Positions 45,237 to 54,969 are shown, counted from the first letter of the stretch. The stretch is DNA of 64,000 bases from Lachnospiraceae bacterium (GCA_017457865.1 JAFTGN010000098.1:62001-126000); one strand, 5' to 3'. The notes: a model not told the origin generated them from the sequence alone. Translations and numbers: made by a program.

Positions 45237-45585
45237 TGGAGCTGAGGGGAATCGAACCCCTGTCCGAAAGCCCATCCACCACGGCTTCTTCCATCACAGT
45301 CACTCTTTTGTCATTCCCTCCTCACTGCGCCGAGAGACAGGCTCAGTGATTTAGTAGCTTCATAAATCTTCTGCTGCCGCAAAGCTTAAGCAACAGAGGA
45401 CCCCGCAAATTCGATGCCAGATTCTCTAACAGCGGGTGGTCAGAGGCTGACAGCTGCCATATTAGGCAGCGAATGCAAGATTTTCGTCTGCGTTTAATTT
45501 TAAAGATTCCAGCGTTTTACGTGACATCTGGGATCACGGATGGCTACCCTGACTTCAAAACCCCCGTCGAAACCAGTACAACCCC
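45237..45585 (-). ncRNA. ssrA: tmRNA (SsrA)
   Basis: 349 nt. The 5' end GGGGTTGTACTGGTTTCGACGGGG pairs with the 3' acceptor strand CAGCTCC. The T-arm is GGTTCGATTCC, and CCA is not encoded. Downstream of CGTAAAACGC is the resume codon GCA, giving the tag A-D-E-N-L-A-F-A-A followed by TAA (45465-45500 region), so the proteolysis tag is (A)ADENLAFAA, ending in the usual hydrophobic AA. Pseudoknot stems follow. It works with SmpB in trans-translation; smpB is not in the window. A near-consensus promoter lies 47 bp upstream. Confidence 0.96.
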
Positions 45586-45631
45586 GAAACAGATTACCGG
45601 TTTGCAAACGAAAGATGAATGCTTATGCAAT

Positions 45632-45660
45632 ATTGTAAAGCACTTTTTGTAAATTGTCAA
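45632..45660 (-). promoter_or_regulatory. SigA promoter of ssrA
   Basis: On the minus strand a perfect TTGACA (45655-45660) and TACAAT (45632-45637) with a 17-bp spacer; the transcript would begin about 40 nt before the mature 5' end. The remaining 45661-45746 is AT-rich and shows nothing else. Confidence 0.85.
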
Positions 45661-45746
45661 GATATTTTATATTCTTTTTATGATTCAAATATTCCGTTTT
45701 TTGAAAGAACGCTTTAGAAACCTGCACCACCAGACACACTTATAGC

Positions 45747-45784
45747 AAAAGAAGGCTCTATCATTATAACAGAGACCTTCTTTT
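45747..45784. terminator. Bidirectional-looking terminator after the synthetase gene
   Basis: AAAAGAAGGCTCT / AGAGACCTTCTTTT stem with an 11-nt loop and T-runs on both strands, 39 bp after the stop of the A-PCP-C gene. Confidence 0.8.
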
Positions 45785-45822
45785 GTGAAACTTTATAAAT
45801 TTCTAAAAAAGGAATTCCGACT

Positions 45823-48800
45823 TTAACCGATTCTAAAAGCCTTTACCATATAAGGGATCTGCTCCTTCCCGAACCTTTCGGCAATCCGTTCTTTGACCAT
45901 CTCTTCATCGATATGACGATCAGTATAAATCGTACAGGCCAGATCCATGTAATGCGCCGGATTATAGGCAAGATATGCATATGCTTTCCTGACTCCATCG
46001 ATTCCGAGCAGCTCCTCTTCAATCTTCTCCAGATCATAATAGACTCTGTTTGTAATGCGCTCTGTCTCCACCAGACGTCCACTGTTCTTTACAAAGTCAA
46101 GTGTTCCATCTGTCAGAATTCTTGCTGTCAGACCGCTCTTATAAAGGAAACCAGTACCTTTCGGATTGCGGAGTCTTTCCCGGAAATCCTTCATCGGGTA
46201 ATCCACAAGGCAAAACTCTCCCCATGCACCATAAGGCTGCTTGGCGTGATTGCGGTCAAGAACATATGTTCTGATTGGCGTATCTTCTGTCACGCCTGCT
46301 ACCAATTCATACCCAGCTGCTTTATTGATCTCCCCTGCCGTAAGTTCAAACTTTTTCGGAAAAGCCCCATCCGGAATACACTCTAACAATCGTCGTGCGG
46401 AAGGCTCTCCGTTGATCATAGCGGCAATCACGCCCTCATATGTAAGCAGGAATACCTTGAGCTGTTCCTCATCCATACGTTCCGGCATAAAGCGCAGCTG
46501 ATACTTATAACCAACCGCTGTTTTAAAAATCTGCAGATGGCATGGAGTCGCATCCATGGGCAGCGGCACCAGTTTTGCAGGTGCTCCCGCAATCTTACCG
46601 AAAGACAGCAGATCTCCCTGATACTGGAACAGAAGCTCATCCGGATGCACGCAGGATATCTGCTGCCGCATATCATCCATCATGTGCCGTGCCGAACGGT
46701 TCAGCATGCCGGCGGTCGTCTCGTGCGCATAACGATGCAGCGAAGTATAGTAGGTGATAAACAGCGGTCCGGTTACCCGCTGCCAGCGGCTGTCGATCCG
46801 CCCTGAATGAATGCTGGAAGAAACAACAAAAGGATCATTCCGGTAGATGCTGACGCAGTAATTAAATGCAGTTGTAAAAAGTACATTTTCTGTAATTCCA
46901 TTTTCTTTACAGAAAGCCGCAACTGCTCCCGGCTTTAAATCCGACAGTATACCGTCTAACGTAGCGCCGATGTTCTGGGGTGCTTTGTTCTGGTTCTTAC
47001 CAGTCAGGATACTTTTGTCTATCTCAAGATCTTCCAACGTTTTCTCATAATAGCTGATATAGTCTGCTCTCTTCCCTCGTTCTTCTCTTGCAACCTCATC
47101 CAGAATATACTCATAGAAAGTATATTGCTCCACAGGGAGCTCCTCTCCCCGATAGATCCGGTTAATGTCTTCCATGATCACCTTAATGGAAACACCGTCT
47201 CCCATAATGTGGGCAATATCCAGGAAGAGATACTTCTTCGTTGGTGTCTCAAAAAGCGTGATATGATAAAGGGGCTCATCCTTTGTAAAGCCGTAAGGAA
47301 CCACAAGCTGTGCTTTCTTCTCTTCAAACTCGGCATCCGTCAATCTCATCATCGCTACAGATACTTCCGCATCATCCCTTCTAAAAAGACGGAATGCGCC
47401 ATCTGAGAACATGATGACCCCCTTAAGCTCAGGATGTACATTCAATGCTTCCTCAATGGCTGCCTTCAGACGGATCAGATCGACACTTTCCCCTAACTCG
47501 TACAAGAACGGAAGATTTCCTGTGGTATTTCCCCTGATGATATAGGCAAAATACTTCTGCAGATTGGTCAGAGGATATACTTCTCTGACAGAATAATCTA
47601 CTTCCGGCAAGTCAGTTCTTTCATCCAAACTAATGGCAAGCAGTTCTACAGTAGGAGCAGCCATCAGCTCATCCAGCGTATAGTCCAGACCGAATTCATC
47701 ATTGATCGAAGAAAGCATCATAATGGCACCCAGAGAATCCATGCCTGTTTCGAAAAGGTTGGTATCAATACCTAATTTTTTATGTCCCAGAATTCCGCAG
47801 GCAATATCATAGATTTTCTGCTGTAAACTGTTTTCGGGCAGCCGGTAAACTTTCTTCTCTTCCTCCCGAACTACAGGCATCTCATTCATATGCTGTCTTT
47901 TGATCTTACGAGAAGAAGTCTTCTCAAAAGGTGCTGTCCTTACAATCAAATGCTGAATTCGTTTATATGTGGCAAGACCTGTATTATGATCTGCAATGAT
48001 CTTTTCCAGTTGTCCCCTGATATCCGAAATGGCATTCTGCTTTGCGTATTCCATGTTCGGATAGATCTCCGCAGTGATCTGATCATCCTTTCCGTAACAG
48101 ACTACTTCTGCCACCAGCCGGTCATTTTCAAAAAGATTCTCCAGCTGCTCTGCGGAAACATTTTCACCGTTACTCAGAATGATCAGGTTCTTAATACGAC
48201 CTGTAAGATAAAGATAGCCTTCCTCATCAAAGTAACCCAGATCACCAGTCTTAAGAAAACCGTCTTCGGTTATAACTTCTGCAGTACGTTCCGGTTCCTT
48301 ATAATAACCCAGCATAATCGACGGAGATTTTGCCTGAATTTCACCATCTACGATCCGAACCTGACATCTCGGAACGATCTTGCCCACAGAAACACATTTA
48401 TCCGGACGGAAATAATCCGTAGTAGAAATGGTTGGTGCAAACTCAGAGAGACCATACCCCTGTCCAATCAGGATATCGACGGCCTTATACTTCTTATAAA
48501 GTTCCGGAGACAAATAACCGCCGCCGCAGGTAATACGCTCCAGTTTTACGCCATAAACTTCTATCTTGAGTTCTTTCACAGACATTTCCGGATGTTGTTG
48601 CTGCAGGATCAGGAAACGGTTCATCAATGCCTTGGCAATCATCGGAACAATACAGATGACTGTGGGATGGAACAGCTTTAAATGAGCGCTGAGTTTTGCC
48701 ATATCCCGGTTCAGTGCAAGGACGGATCCTCCCCACATAGGAAACAGCACATCCGCATTCTGTGCAAATACATGATGCACCGGCAAAATGTTCATATAAA

Positions 48801-49428
48801 CATCCGTGTCATGATTCGGCTCAAGTTCACGAATAAATAGGTTATTCAGCAGATTTCTGTGAGACAGCATGACCCCCTTGCTCTTTCCAGTGGTACCTGA
48901 TGTATAAAGGATCATCGCCATCTCATTCTCATCTTTGACAGCTTCAAAAGGTTTTTCATGATAGTCCTGAAAGATCTCCATGATGCCGTCCCGTACGGAA
49001 GGATTCAGCGAAAATACTCTCAAGATCCCCGGACAGGAAGCAACCGCTTCATTCACCTTTTTCTCCACGCTCTCATCACAGAATACATAATCCGTATCTG
49101 AACGGCTGAAATGATCCACAAGCTCTTCTACCGTTAACTGCGGATCTAAGGGAATGGCAACTGCTCCTCCTGCCATAATTCCCAAAAAACCGGAAAGATA
49201 TTCATAGGAGGCGCTTCCCACAAATGCCCCATGGATCGTATGTCCTGCCCGCGCACTCATCTCATTGGCCCAGGCAGCAACCGCAAAGCCATCCGTGACA
49301 AACTCTTTAAATGTGCGGTCATGAATGACGTCATCTTCCTCCCAGCGGATAAATGGTCTGTCCCCATAATCCTCCAGATCATGCCGCATCAGATCATAGT
49401 AGGTTTTTGTATTATCATAATTTATCAT
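45823..49428 (-). CDS. Orphan NRPS-like synthetase: adenylation - carrier - condensation - truncated second adenylation domain
   Basis: 1201 aa. Adenylation domain (~1-520): LYTSGTTGKSKGVMLSH (A3, residues 174-190), GQGYGLSEF (A5), KTGDLGYFDEEGYLYLTGR (A7-A8) and the catalytic Lys508 in TSSRKIKR; YGLSE and NLIILSNGENV resemble fatty-acyl AMP ligases. Carrier: TGMDSLG with the phosphopantetheine Ser565. Condensation (~615-1050): AHIMGDGVS, which keeps the catalytic His740 and DG but has Ala in place of the first His of HHxxxDG. The last ~110 residues align with only the C-terminal part of an adenylation domain (YVLDRNHAKQPYGAWGEFC...KIEEELLGIDGVRKAYAYL), with no A3/A5. No phosphopantetheinyl transferase, thioesterase or exporter is nearby. 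The product is unknown. Confidence 0.88.
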   Translation of the reverse strand: MINYDNTKTYYDLMRHDLEDYGDRPFIRWEEDDVIHDRTFKEFVTDGFAVAAWANEMSARAGHTIHGAFVGSASYEYLSGFLGIMAGGAVAIPLDPQLTVEELVDHFSRSDTDYVFCDESVEKKVNEAVASCPGILRVFSLNPSVRDGIMEIFQDYHEKPFEAVKDENEMAMILYTSGTTGKSKGVMLSHRNLLNNLFIRELEPNHDTDVYMNILPVHHVFAQNADVLFPMWGGSVLALNRDMAKLSAHLKLFHPTVICIVPMIAKALMNRFLILQQQHPEMSVKELKIEVYGVKLERITCGGGYLSPELYKKYKAVDILIGQGYGLSEFAPTISTTDYFRPDKCVSVGKIVPRCQVRIVDGEIQAKSPSIMLGYYKEPERTAEVITEDGFLKTGDLGYFDEEGYLYLTGRIKNLIILSNGENVSAEQLENLFENDRLVAEVVCYGKDDQITAEIYPNMEYAKQNAISDIRGQLEKIIADHNTGLATYKRIQHLIVRTAPFEKTSSRKIKRQHMNEMPVVREEEKKVYRLPENSLQQKIYDIACGILGHKKLGIDTNLFETGMDSLGAIMMLSSINDEFGLDYTLDELMAAPTVELLAISLDERTDLPEVDYSVREVYPLTNLQKYFAYIIRGNTTGNLPFLYELGESVDLIRLKAAIEEALNVHPELKGVIMFSDGAFRLFRRDDAEVSVAMMRLTDAEFEEKKAQLVVPYGFTKDEPLYHITLFETPTKKYLFLDIAHIMGDGVSIKVIMEDINRIYRGEELPVEQYTFYEYILDEVAREERGKRADYISYYEKTLEDLEIDKSILTGKNQNKAPQNIGATLDGILSDLKPGAVAAFCKENGITENVLFTTAFNYCVSIYRNDPFVVSSSIHSGRIDSRWQRVTGPLFITYYTSLHRYAHETTAGMLNRSARHMMDDMRQQISCVHPDELLFQYQGDLLSFGKIAGAPAKLVPLPMDATPCHLQIFKTAVGYKYQLRFMPERMDEEQLKVFLLTYEGVIAAMINGEPSARRLLECIPDGAFPKKFELTAGEINKAAGYELVAGVTEDTPIRTYVLDRNHAKQPYGAWGEFCLVDYPMKDFRERLRNPKGTGFLYKSGLTARILTDGTLDFVKNSGRLVETERITNRVYYDLEKIEEELLGIDGVRKAYAYLAYNPAHYMDLACTIYTDRHIDEEMVKERIAERFGKEQIPYMVKAFRIG

Positions 49429-49544
49429 TCTAATTTCTCCTTCTATTATTTCTTAATTGTTCACTGTTTTGTGGTGCATACGACTGAACTCCTTTATTTC
49501 CGGGCTTTTTTCGGTACTGTTTCTGATTCAAACTCTATTTTACC

Positions 49545-50447
49545 CTACAATGACGTATACTTTTTCAATCGTTCAATATACAATCTTCCCAACCGGCTGG
49601 GTAGCAGCCGCTTATGGGTGATATACCCGATTTCCATATAGTCATCTACTTCCAGAGGCAGTGCCACAATATTCTTTCCATTCAATTCCTCACTGATCAC
49701 ACCACTGCAAATGGTATATCCATTCAGACCGATGAGCAGATTGAATAATGTGGCACGGTCACGGACCAGAATATTCTTCTTCCTCTCCAGGGTACTGAGA
49801 ATCTCCTCTGAAAAATAAAAGGAATTGTGTTCTCCCTGCTCATAAGAAAGTCTGGGAAACGGTGCCAGGTCATCTAATGTAATGACACTCTTTTTGGCCA
49901 GCGGATTGGTCACCCCAAGAAACACATGAGGCTTTGCCACAAACAGCGGCTCAAACTTCAATTCATGTGCCTCCAGGGTTTTTTTCAGGATCGTCTCATT
50001 CTGGCGATTTAGATACAGCACGCCTACCTGACTGCGGAGTTTTGCCACATCCTCAATGATCTCATAGGTCTGGGTTTCCCGAATCCGGAAGTCATATTCC
50101 TCCCCGCCATAATCACGAAGCAAGTCTACAAAAGCTTCCACCGCAAAAGAATAATGCTGTGTAGAAACACAAAAACCCTGCTTTCCTGCCGGCTTACCAG
50201 TATACTTTTCTTCCAGCAGATGCACCTGCTCCACTACCTGTCTGGCATATGCCAGAAATTCTTCCCCTTCACGGGAAAGGATCATTCCTTTATTGGTGCG
50301 ATGAAAAATGACAATGCCAAGTTCCTTTTCCAATTCTTTAATGCTGTTTGTCAAACTGGGCTGGGCAATATAAAGTTGTTTTGCCGCTTCACTGATCGTA
50401 CCCTTATCTGCTACGGCCAAAATATATTTCAACTGCTGTAATGTCAT
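49545..50447 (-). CDS. LysR-family transcriptional regulator
   Basis: 300 aa. N-terminal winged helix-turn-helix: MTLQQLKYILAVADKGTISEAAKQLYIAQPSLTNSIKELEKELGI. The periplasmic-binding-type effector domain follows (about residues 90-295), with a hinge near GKQGFCVSTQHYSFAVEAFVDLL. It lies 117 bp upstream of the A-PCP-C synthetase and in the same direction. LysR genes are more often divergent from their targets, so regulation of the synthetase is plausible but not indicated by layout. Ligand unknown. Confidence 0.92.
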   Translation of the reverse strand: MTLQQLKYILAVADKGTISEAAKQLYIAQPSLTNSIKELEKELGIVIFHRTNKGMILSREGEEFLAYARQVVEQVHLLEEKYTGKPAGKQGFCVSTQHYSFAVEAFVDLLRDYGGEEYDFRIRETQTYEIIEDVAKLRSQVGVLYLNRQNETILKKTLEAHELKFEPLFVAKPHVFLGVTNPLAKKSVITLDDLAPFPRLSYEQGEHNSFYFSEEILSTLERKKNILVRDRATLFNLLIGLNGYTICSGVISEELNGKNIVALPLEVDDYMEIGYITHKRLLPSRLGRLYIERLKKYTSL

Positions 50448-50523
50448 CTTTCTATCCTCTGCTTGAAATGTCCACTGTTTCTACTAAATGTTTCTTATAA
50501 CCCCAGTCATCTGATTGTTTGAA

Positions 50524-51063
50524 TCAATAATTTTCCGCATGAACTTCAAAATAACTCTGTGGGTGGGCACAAACCGGACAGACATCCGGTGCATTGGTTC
50601 CTACCATAATGTGACCACAGTTACGACACTCCCATACCTTGACTTCGCTCTTCTCAAATACCTGAGCAGTTTCGATATTTTGCAGCAATGCGCGATAACG
50701 TTCCTCATGATGTTTCTCAATTGCCCCAACCATCCGAAACTTTCTGGCAAGTTCTGGAAATCCTTCTTCCTCCGCAGTTTTGGCAAATCCTTCATACATA
50801 TCGGTCCACTCGTGATTTTCCCCATCAGCTGCCTGATTCAGGTTGTCAACGGTTGTGCCGATCCCGGCCAATTCCTTGAACCACATTTTGGCATGCTCTT
50901 TTTCATTATCCGCTGTTTTCAGAAACAAAGAAGCAATCTGCTCGTAGCCTTCTTTTTTTGCCACAGAAGCAAAATACGTATATTTGTTCCTTGCCTGTGA
51001 TTCTCCGGCAAATGCTGCCTCTAAATTCTTCTCTGTCCGGGTTCCTGCATATTGGTTACTCAT
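50524..51063 (-). CDS. rbr: Rubrerythrin
   Basis: 179-aa peroxide-reducing di-iron protein that protects anaerobes from H2O2. The four-helix domain has the ligands in [27 protein letters not shown] and [11 protein letters not shown] (two EXXH). The C-terminal rubredoxin domain has [10 protein letters not shown] and [14 protein letters not shown] at 51061-51063 with GAGGAG (the open frame extends nine codons further). Likely transcribed after the PPOX-fold gene, 46 bp upstream. Confidence 0.96.
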   Translation of the reverse strand: MSNQYAGTRTEKNLEAAFAGESQARNKYTYFASVAKKEGYEQIASLFLKTADNEKEHAKMWFKELAGIGTTVDNLNQAADGENHEWTDMYEGFAKTAEEEGFPELARKFRMVGAIEKHHEERYRALLQNIETAQVFEKSEVKVWECRNCGHIMVGTNAPDVCPVCAHPQSYFEVHAENY

Positions 51064-51108
51064 TGTAATGTCTCCTCTCGCAAATATCAATTCTCTTTCC
51101 GTCTGATC

Positions 51109-51501
51109 TTAAAACTGCCATATAACGGGTTCTTCTGTGAAGGAACAAATGGTAACGGCAGCATTCTGTAAATACAGCACTTCCACCACTCCATCATCCT
51201 CAGAATACATGCTTCTTAAAGAAGGATTGGCATCCAGCATGGCTGCTTTTGCCTCTCTGCGGGGATCTACCACTGCCTCTGCTGTCAGACGAATCCACTT
51301 TCCCTCTGTCATGCCGGAAATCTCTACTTTGGGATTTTCCCTCATCTGGGCAAACACGTTCTTCTGGTTGTTTGTGATGATGTACAGCTTGTCCTCAAAC
51401 TCACATACTGCCCCAAACGGACGTACTCTGGGCTGATCTTTCTCCACTGTTGCAAGATAAAATGTTCCACATGCCTGTAAAAATTGTAATGCTTTTTTCA
51501 T
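51109..51501 (-). CDS. Pyridoxamine 5'-phosphate oxidase-fold flavoprotein
   Basis: 130-aa split-barrel protein. It begins MKKALQFLQACGTFYLATVEKDQPRVRPFGAV, where RPFG/PRVRP is the usual flavin-contact segment, followed by LYIITNNQKNVFAQMRENPKVEISG and ending in a short VEVLYLQNAAVTICSF strand pair. Members bind FMN or F420 and reduce various small molecules; the substrate is unknown. ATG at 51499-51501 behind AAAGGAG. Probably an oxidative-stress or detoxification pair with rubrerythrin, from adjacency only. Confidence 0.85.
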   Translation of the reverse strand: MKKALQFLQACGTFYLATVEKDQPRVRPFGAVCEFEDKLYIITNNQKNVFAQMRENPKVEISGMTEGKWIRLTAEAVVDPRREAKAAMLDANPSLRSMYSEDDGVVEVLYLQNAAVTICSFTEEPVIWQF

Positions 51502-51638
51502 AGTTTGAAAGCTCCTTTCCGTTTCTGGTTGCAATTCCAACCATTTAAGTATATTATAAAAGAAACGCAGACCGATTGCAACACAAATCCAACTAATGCG
51601 CCAAATTGGAAATCAATTGGAATCAGGAGGACATGCCT

Positions 51639-52409
51639 ATGCATTATTCAGAAGATGAAACACAATACCACATTCAAGTGAAACAGGGGGAAGTCGGACG
51701 ATATGTGATTTTACCCGGAGACCCAAAACGCTGTGCCAAAATTGCCGCTTATCTGGAAGATGCCAGACTGGTGGCAGATCACAGAGAGTTCGTAACCTAT
51801 ACCGGATATTTAAAGGAAACAAAGGTCAGCATCACTTCCACCGGAATCGGTGGTCCCTCTGCTTCCATCGCCATGGAAGAGTTAGTGAAAGCCGGTGCAG
51901 ATACCTTTATCCGCATCGGAACCTGCGGTGGGATGCAGCCGGAAGTCAAAAGCGGTGATCTGGTCATTGCCAGCGGTGCCATCCGTATGGAAGGTACCAG
52001 TAAAGAATATGCCCCTATTGAATTTCCTGCAATTGCGGATATCAGCATCACCAATGCACTGATACAGTCAGCGAAAGAACTGAAACAACAGTACCATGTG
52101 GGTGTGGTACAAAGCAAAGACTCCTTTTATGGACAGCATTCCCCTGAGGTGATGCCTGTAGGCTATGAATTGCTGCAAAAATGGGAGGCATGGAAACGAT
52201 TGGGCTGCCTCGCCTCTGAAATGGAATCCGCTGCCCTGTTTATCGTGGCCAGCGCCTTACATGTACGAGTGGGAACTGTCCTTCTGGTCATGGCCAATCA
52301 GGAACGGGAAAAATCAGGACTGGACAATCCTGTGGTGCATGATACCGATCTGGCCATCCAGGTGGCAGTGCACGCCATCAAACAATTGATTCCAAATGAC
52401 ATCTCATAA
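51639..52409 (+). CDS. udp: Uridine phosphorylase-type nucleoside phosphorylase
   Basis: 256 aa, NP-1 fold. Phosphate loop [10 protein letters not shown], then [51 protein letters not shown] and the ribose-binding [16 protein letters not shown]. It cleaves uridine to uracil and ribose-1-phosphate in nucleoside salvage. The ATG at 51639 is 8 nt behind AGGAGG; a near ATG two codons earlier is too close and an ATG at 51606 has no site. Monocistronic. Confidence 0.93.
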   Translation: MHYSEDETQYHIQVKQGEVGRYVILPGDPKRCAKIAAYLEDARLVADHREFVTYTGYLKETKVSITSTGIGGPSASIAMEELVKAGADTFIRIGTCGGMQPEVKSGDLVIASGAIRMEGTSKEYAPIEFPAIADISITNALIQSAKELKQQYHVGVVQSKDSFYGQHSPEVMPVGYELLQKWEAWKRLGCLASEMESAALFIVASALHVRVGTVLLVMANQEREKSGLDNPVVHDTDLAIQVAVHAIKQLIPNDIS

Positions 52410-52427
52410 AACAGAGCGATGAAACAA

Positions 52428-52486
52428 ATATCGTCCAAACCTGCGGTGTTTTGATTTACCAGCCGGTTTGGACGATATCTGTTTTT
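52428..52486. terminator. Terminator between udp and the zinc-ribbon gene
   Basis: Fourteen-bp perfect stem ATATCGTCCAAACC / GGTTTGGACGATAT, loop about 23 nt, then CTGTTTTT on the plus strand. It lies between convergent genes. Confidence 0.85.
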
Positions 52487-52491
52487 AGATG

Positions 52492-53715
52492 CTATTTCTT
52501 TTTTGGTTTGGTCACTGTTTTTACAAACTGTTCTGTCTCAACCGTCAAATACAATTTCTTCATGTACTCATCTGCACTAGATGCCTTTGAGACAGGCTTC
52601 ATGGTGCCATATGCAATGAGCGAGGCAATTCCTGCCACTACCAACCCCAATATCACGCCCAATACATTTTTGTGAAATCCCAATGCACAAATGAGAAACG
52701 GAATCAAAAATGCAATCGCCACCATCATTGTCATTTTCAATTTATCAATCGGCAGATCTCCCGTAAACTCTCCTGTCTGTCCATTCATGGCAAACCGCCA
52801 TTGTTTCTCATTCCATCTGGTGGTCAGATACCACACCGGAAGTAATGCATACTTTTTGTCCGTGTAATGAACAGTCAAGTGCTCTGTTTCTTTCTCAATG
52901 GAATCATGACCGACTGTCTCTCTCGTCTTCTGGCGGGCAGTTTCCTTTACACGTTTCTCTGCACGCTCTCGATCTTCCTCCTCAGATACATTGAAACGCT
53001 CTGCCAGAAAGCCCGGCAGATATGTGATGGAAAATGGCTTTAAACCATCATATTTGTATGGTTCCACAGAATCCATCAAATCATCCGGCATGCGCTTGGA
53101 TGCATCTGTGGGTACATTTTTAAAAGCAATATTTCCTTTCCTCTGTACATTGTAATATTTGATGATTTCTTTGTCATCTTTTTCTGTCGTATCTGTGGCC
53201 ACATACTCTGCATCCACGCTGACGGTGCCATTATACAACCAGAATGGTACATACACTCCCTGTATTTCCTCTACTTTATTATCATTCAGGAAAGACTTGG
53301 GTAGCAGCCAACGCTTCACATAGTAGGACTTATATTTCTCTTCTGCCTGTTTCTTATCAAACGCAAAAGGGATCACATAATCCGGGCGTATGGTGCCTTC
53401 AAACTGTGCCGGAACGATAGTGCTGTTCCCACAATAAGGACATCGCATTGCCGCTGTATTTTCCTCCGTGATCATCTCTGCGCCACAAGTAGAACAGCTG
53501 TAAGCTACCATATCCTCACTTTCTTTGCCCCAGTCTGCACCAGACTCCTTCTCTGCTTCCTTCTGCTCCTGTGCCTGAAAATGTGCTTCCACTTCCTCAT
53601 TGGTATAAGTGGAATCGCAGTATTCACATTTCAGCTTTCCCAGTGTAGAATCAAAACGCAATGCACCGCCACATTCAATACAGCACATCGCTACCGTCTT
53701 GTTGGAATTGTCCAT
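52492..53715 (-). CDS. Zinc-ribbon membrane protein, function unknown
   Basis: 407 aa. Two TFIIB-type zinc ribbons at the N-terminus: CCIECGG...CEYC (about 11-35) and CSTCG...CPYCGN (about 74-97), separated by an acidic linker. Then ~200 residues of mostly beta structure with VPFWLYNGTVSVDAEYVAT and YLPGFLAERFNVSEEEDRE. A pair of hydrophobic segments near the C-terminus, MMVAIAFLIPFLICALGF and VLGVILGLVVAGIASLIAY, anchors it; a basic tail follows. Resembles TFIIB-zinc-ribbon-containing proteins of unknown role that are widespread in Clostridia. ATG at 53713-53715 behind AAGGAGG. Confidence 0.82.
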   Translation of the reverse strand: MDNSNKTVAMCCIECGGALRFDSTLGKLKCEYCDSTYTNEEVEAHFQAQEQKEAEKESGADWGKESEDMVAYSCSTCGAEMITEENTAAMRCPYCGNSTIVPAQFEGTIRPDYVIPFAFDKKQAEEKYKSYYVKRWLLPKSFLNDNKVEEIQGVYVPFWLYNGTVSVDAEYVATDTTEKDDKEIIKYYNVQRKGNIAFKNVPTDASKRMPDDLMDSVEPYKYDGLKPFSITYLPGFLAERFNVSEEEDRERAEKRVKETARQKTRETVGHDSIEKETEHLTVHYTDKKYALLPVWYLTTRWNEKQWRFAMNGQTGEFTGDLPIDKLKMTMMVAIAFLIPFLICALGFHKNVLGVILGLVVAGIASLIAYGTMKPVSKASSADEYMKKLYLTVETEQFVKTVTKPKKK

Positions 53716-53803
53716 ATCACCAACCTCCTTTACTTGTCACTATCATATGATTCTTTTCATCCCCCTATATGACCCCATGATTTCTATCTTTATCTTATCA
53801 TAA

Positions 53804-53920
53804 TCAAACGTACTTTGAAAGATCATTTTCTTGATTTTCCCTCTTACGCACACGCAACACCAACACTACGGTGGACAGCAATATCAAATCAATCTCACTG
53901 TTTAAGATTTTCTTTTCCAT
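53804..53920 (-). CDS. Possible 38-aa membrane peptide downstream of cysK
   Basis: Short frame starting MEKKILNSEIDLILLSTVV and continuing VLVLRVRKRENQENDLSKYV, with an AAGGGA ribosome site 7 nt ahead. It holds one short hydrophobic stretch followed by a charged tail. It lies after the cysK terminator and before the zinc-ribbon gene. The rest of 53716-54015 contains only that terminator and the zinc-ribbon leader. Evidence is thin; it could be chance. Confidence 0.3.
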   Translation of the reverse strand: MEKKILNSEIDLILLSTVVLVLRVRKRENQENDLSKYV

Positions 53921-53943
53921 ATTTAATCCCTTATCATGCACAA

Positions 53944-53973
53944 AAGAGGCTGTAAATTGCTTTACAAACCTCT
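53944..53973 (-). terminator. Terminator after cysK
   Basis: Stem AGAGG-TGTAAA / TTTACA-CCTCT with a TTTTG tail on the minus strand, 40 bp downstream of the cysK stop. Confidence 0.65.
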
Positions 53974-54015
53974 TTCTGGTATACAATATTCACATTTACC
54001 GATACACTATGCCTG

Positions 54016-54948
54016 TTACTCTGAAAATGCCGGTGTGGACAAATACCGCTCTCCAGTATCTGGAAGAAGCACCACGATGGTTTTTCCCCTGTTTTCCGGA
54101 CGTAAAGCGATCTTTTTTGCCGCAAAGGCGGCTGCACCGGAAGAAATTCCGATCAATAATCCTTCTGTCTGTGCAATTTCCCTTGCTCCTATAAACGCTT
54201 CATCGTTAGTCACACGTATCACCTGATCATAAATCTTTGTATTCAGTGTATCAGGTATAAATCCGGCACCGATTCCCTGAATCTTATGTGGCCCTGCAAT
54301 GCCTTCTGACAGAACCGGAGAAGCATCCGGTTCTACTGCAATCACTTGGATTGCCGGATTTTTCTCTTTTAAAAATTCTCCAATACCGGAGATGGTTCCG
54401 CCAGTTCCCACGCCTGCTACAAAAATATCAATTTTGCCGGCAGTATCCTCCCAGATTTCCTTTGCAGTGGTCTTTTTATGGCACTCCGGATTTGCCACAT
54501 TGGTAAACTGACTTGGAATAAAGCTATTTGGAATTTCTTTTGTCAGTTCATATGCCTTGCTGATGGCCCCCTTCATTCCCTTTGCACCAGGAGTCAGTAC
54601 CAACTGTGCACCATAGGCTTTCAAAAGCTTCCTTCTTTCAATACTCATGGTATCCGGCATGGTAATGATGATCCGGTATCCTTTTGCAGCAGCCACTGCT
54701 GCCAGACCAATGCCTGTGTTTCCAGATGTGGGCTCAATGATCACTGTGTCTGCATTCAGCTTCCCTTCCTGCTCTGCCTTCTCAATCATCGCCCATGCAA
54801 TCCGATCCTTTACAGAGCCTGCCGGATTAAAATATTCCAGCTTTGCAATGACTTCTGCCTGAAGATCGTATTTCTTTTCCAGTTTGTGTAACCGGTATAG
54901 CGGTGTACCGCCAATCAATTCCTGAAAATCGTTGTAAATTCCAGCCAT
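54016..54948 (-). CDS. cysK: Cysteine synthase (O-acetylserine sulfhydrylase)
   Basis: 310-aa PLP enzyme making cysteine from O-acetylserine and sulfide. The PLP lysine is in [12 protein letters not shown], the substrate loop is [11 protein letters not shown], and the phosphate cup is [11 protein letters not shown]. Others: [13 protein letters not shown] and [15 protein letters not shown]. It is the last gene of the tauCAB-like unit (22 bp after the ATPase). That placement ties sulfide capture to taurine import; reduction of sulfite to sulfide must be encoded elsewhere. Confidence 0.95.
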   Translation of the reverse strand: MAGIYNDFQELIGGTPLYRLHKLEKKYDLQAEVIAKLEYFNPAGSVKDRIAWAMIEKAEQEGKLNADTVIIEPTSGNTGIGLAAVAAAKGYRIIITMPDTMSIERRKLLKAYGAQLVLTPGAKGMKGAISKAYELTKEIPNSFIPSQFTNVANPECHKKTTAKEIWEDTAGKIDIFVAGVGTGGTISGIGEFLKEKNPAIQVIAVEPDASPVLSEGIAGPHKIQGIGAGFIPDTLNTKIYDQVIRVTNDEAFIGAREIAQTEGLLIGISSGAAAFAAKKIALRPENRGKTIVVLLPDTGERYLSTPAFSE

Positions 54949-54969
54949 TTTGAACCCCCTATATTTTTA

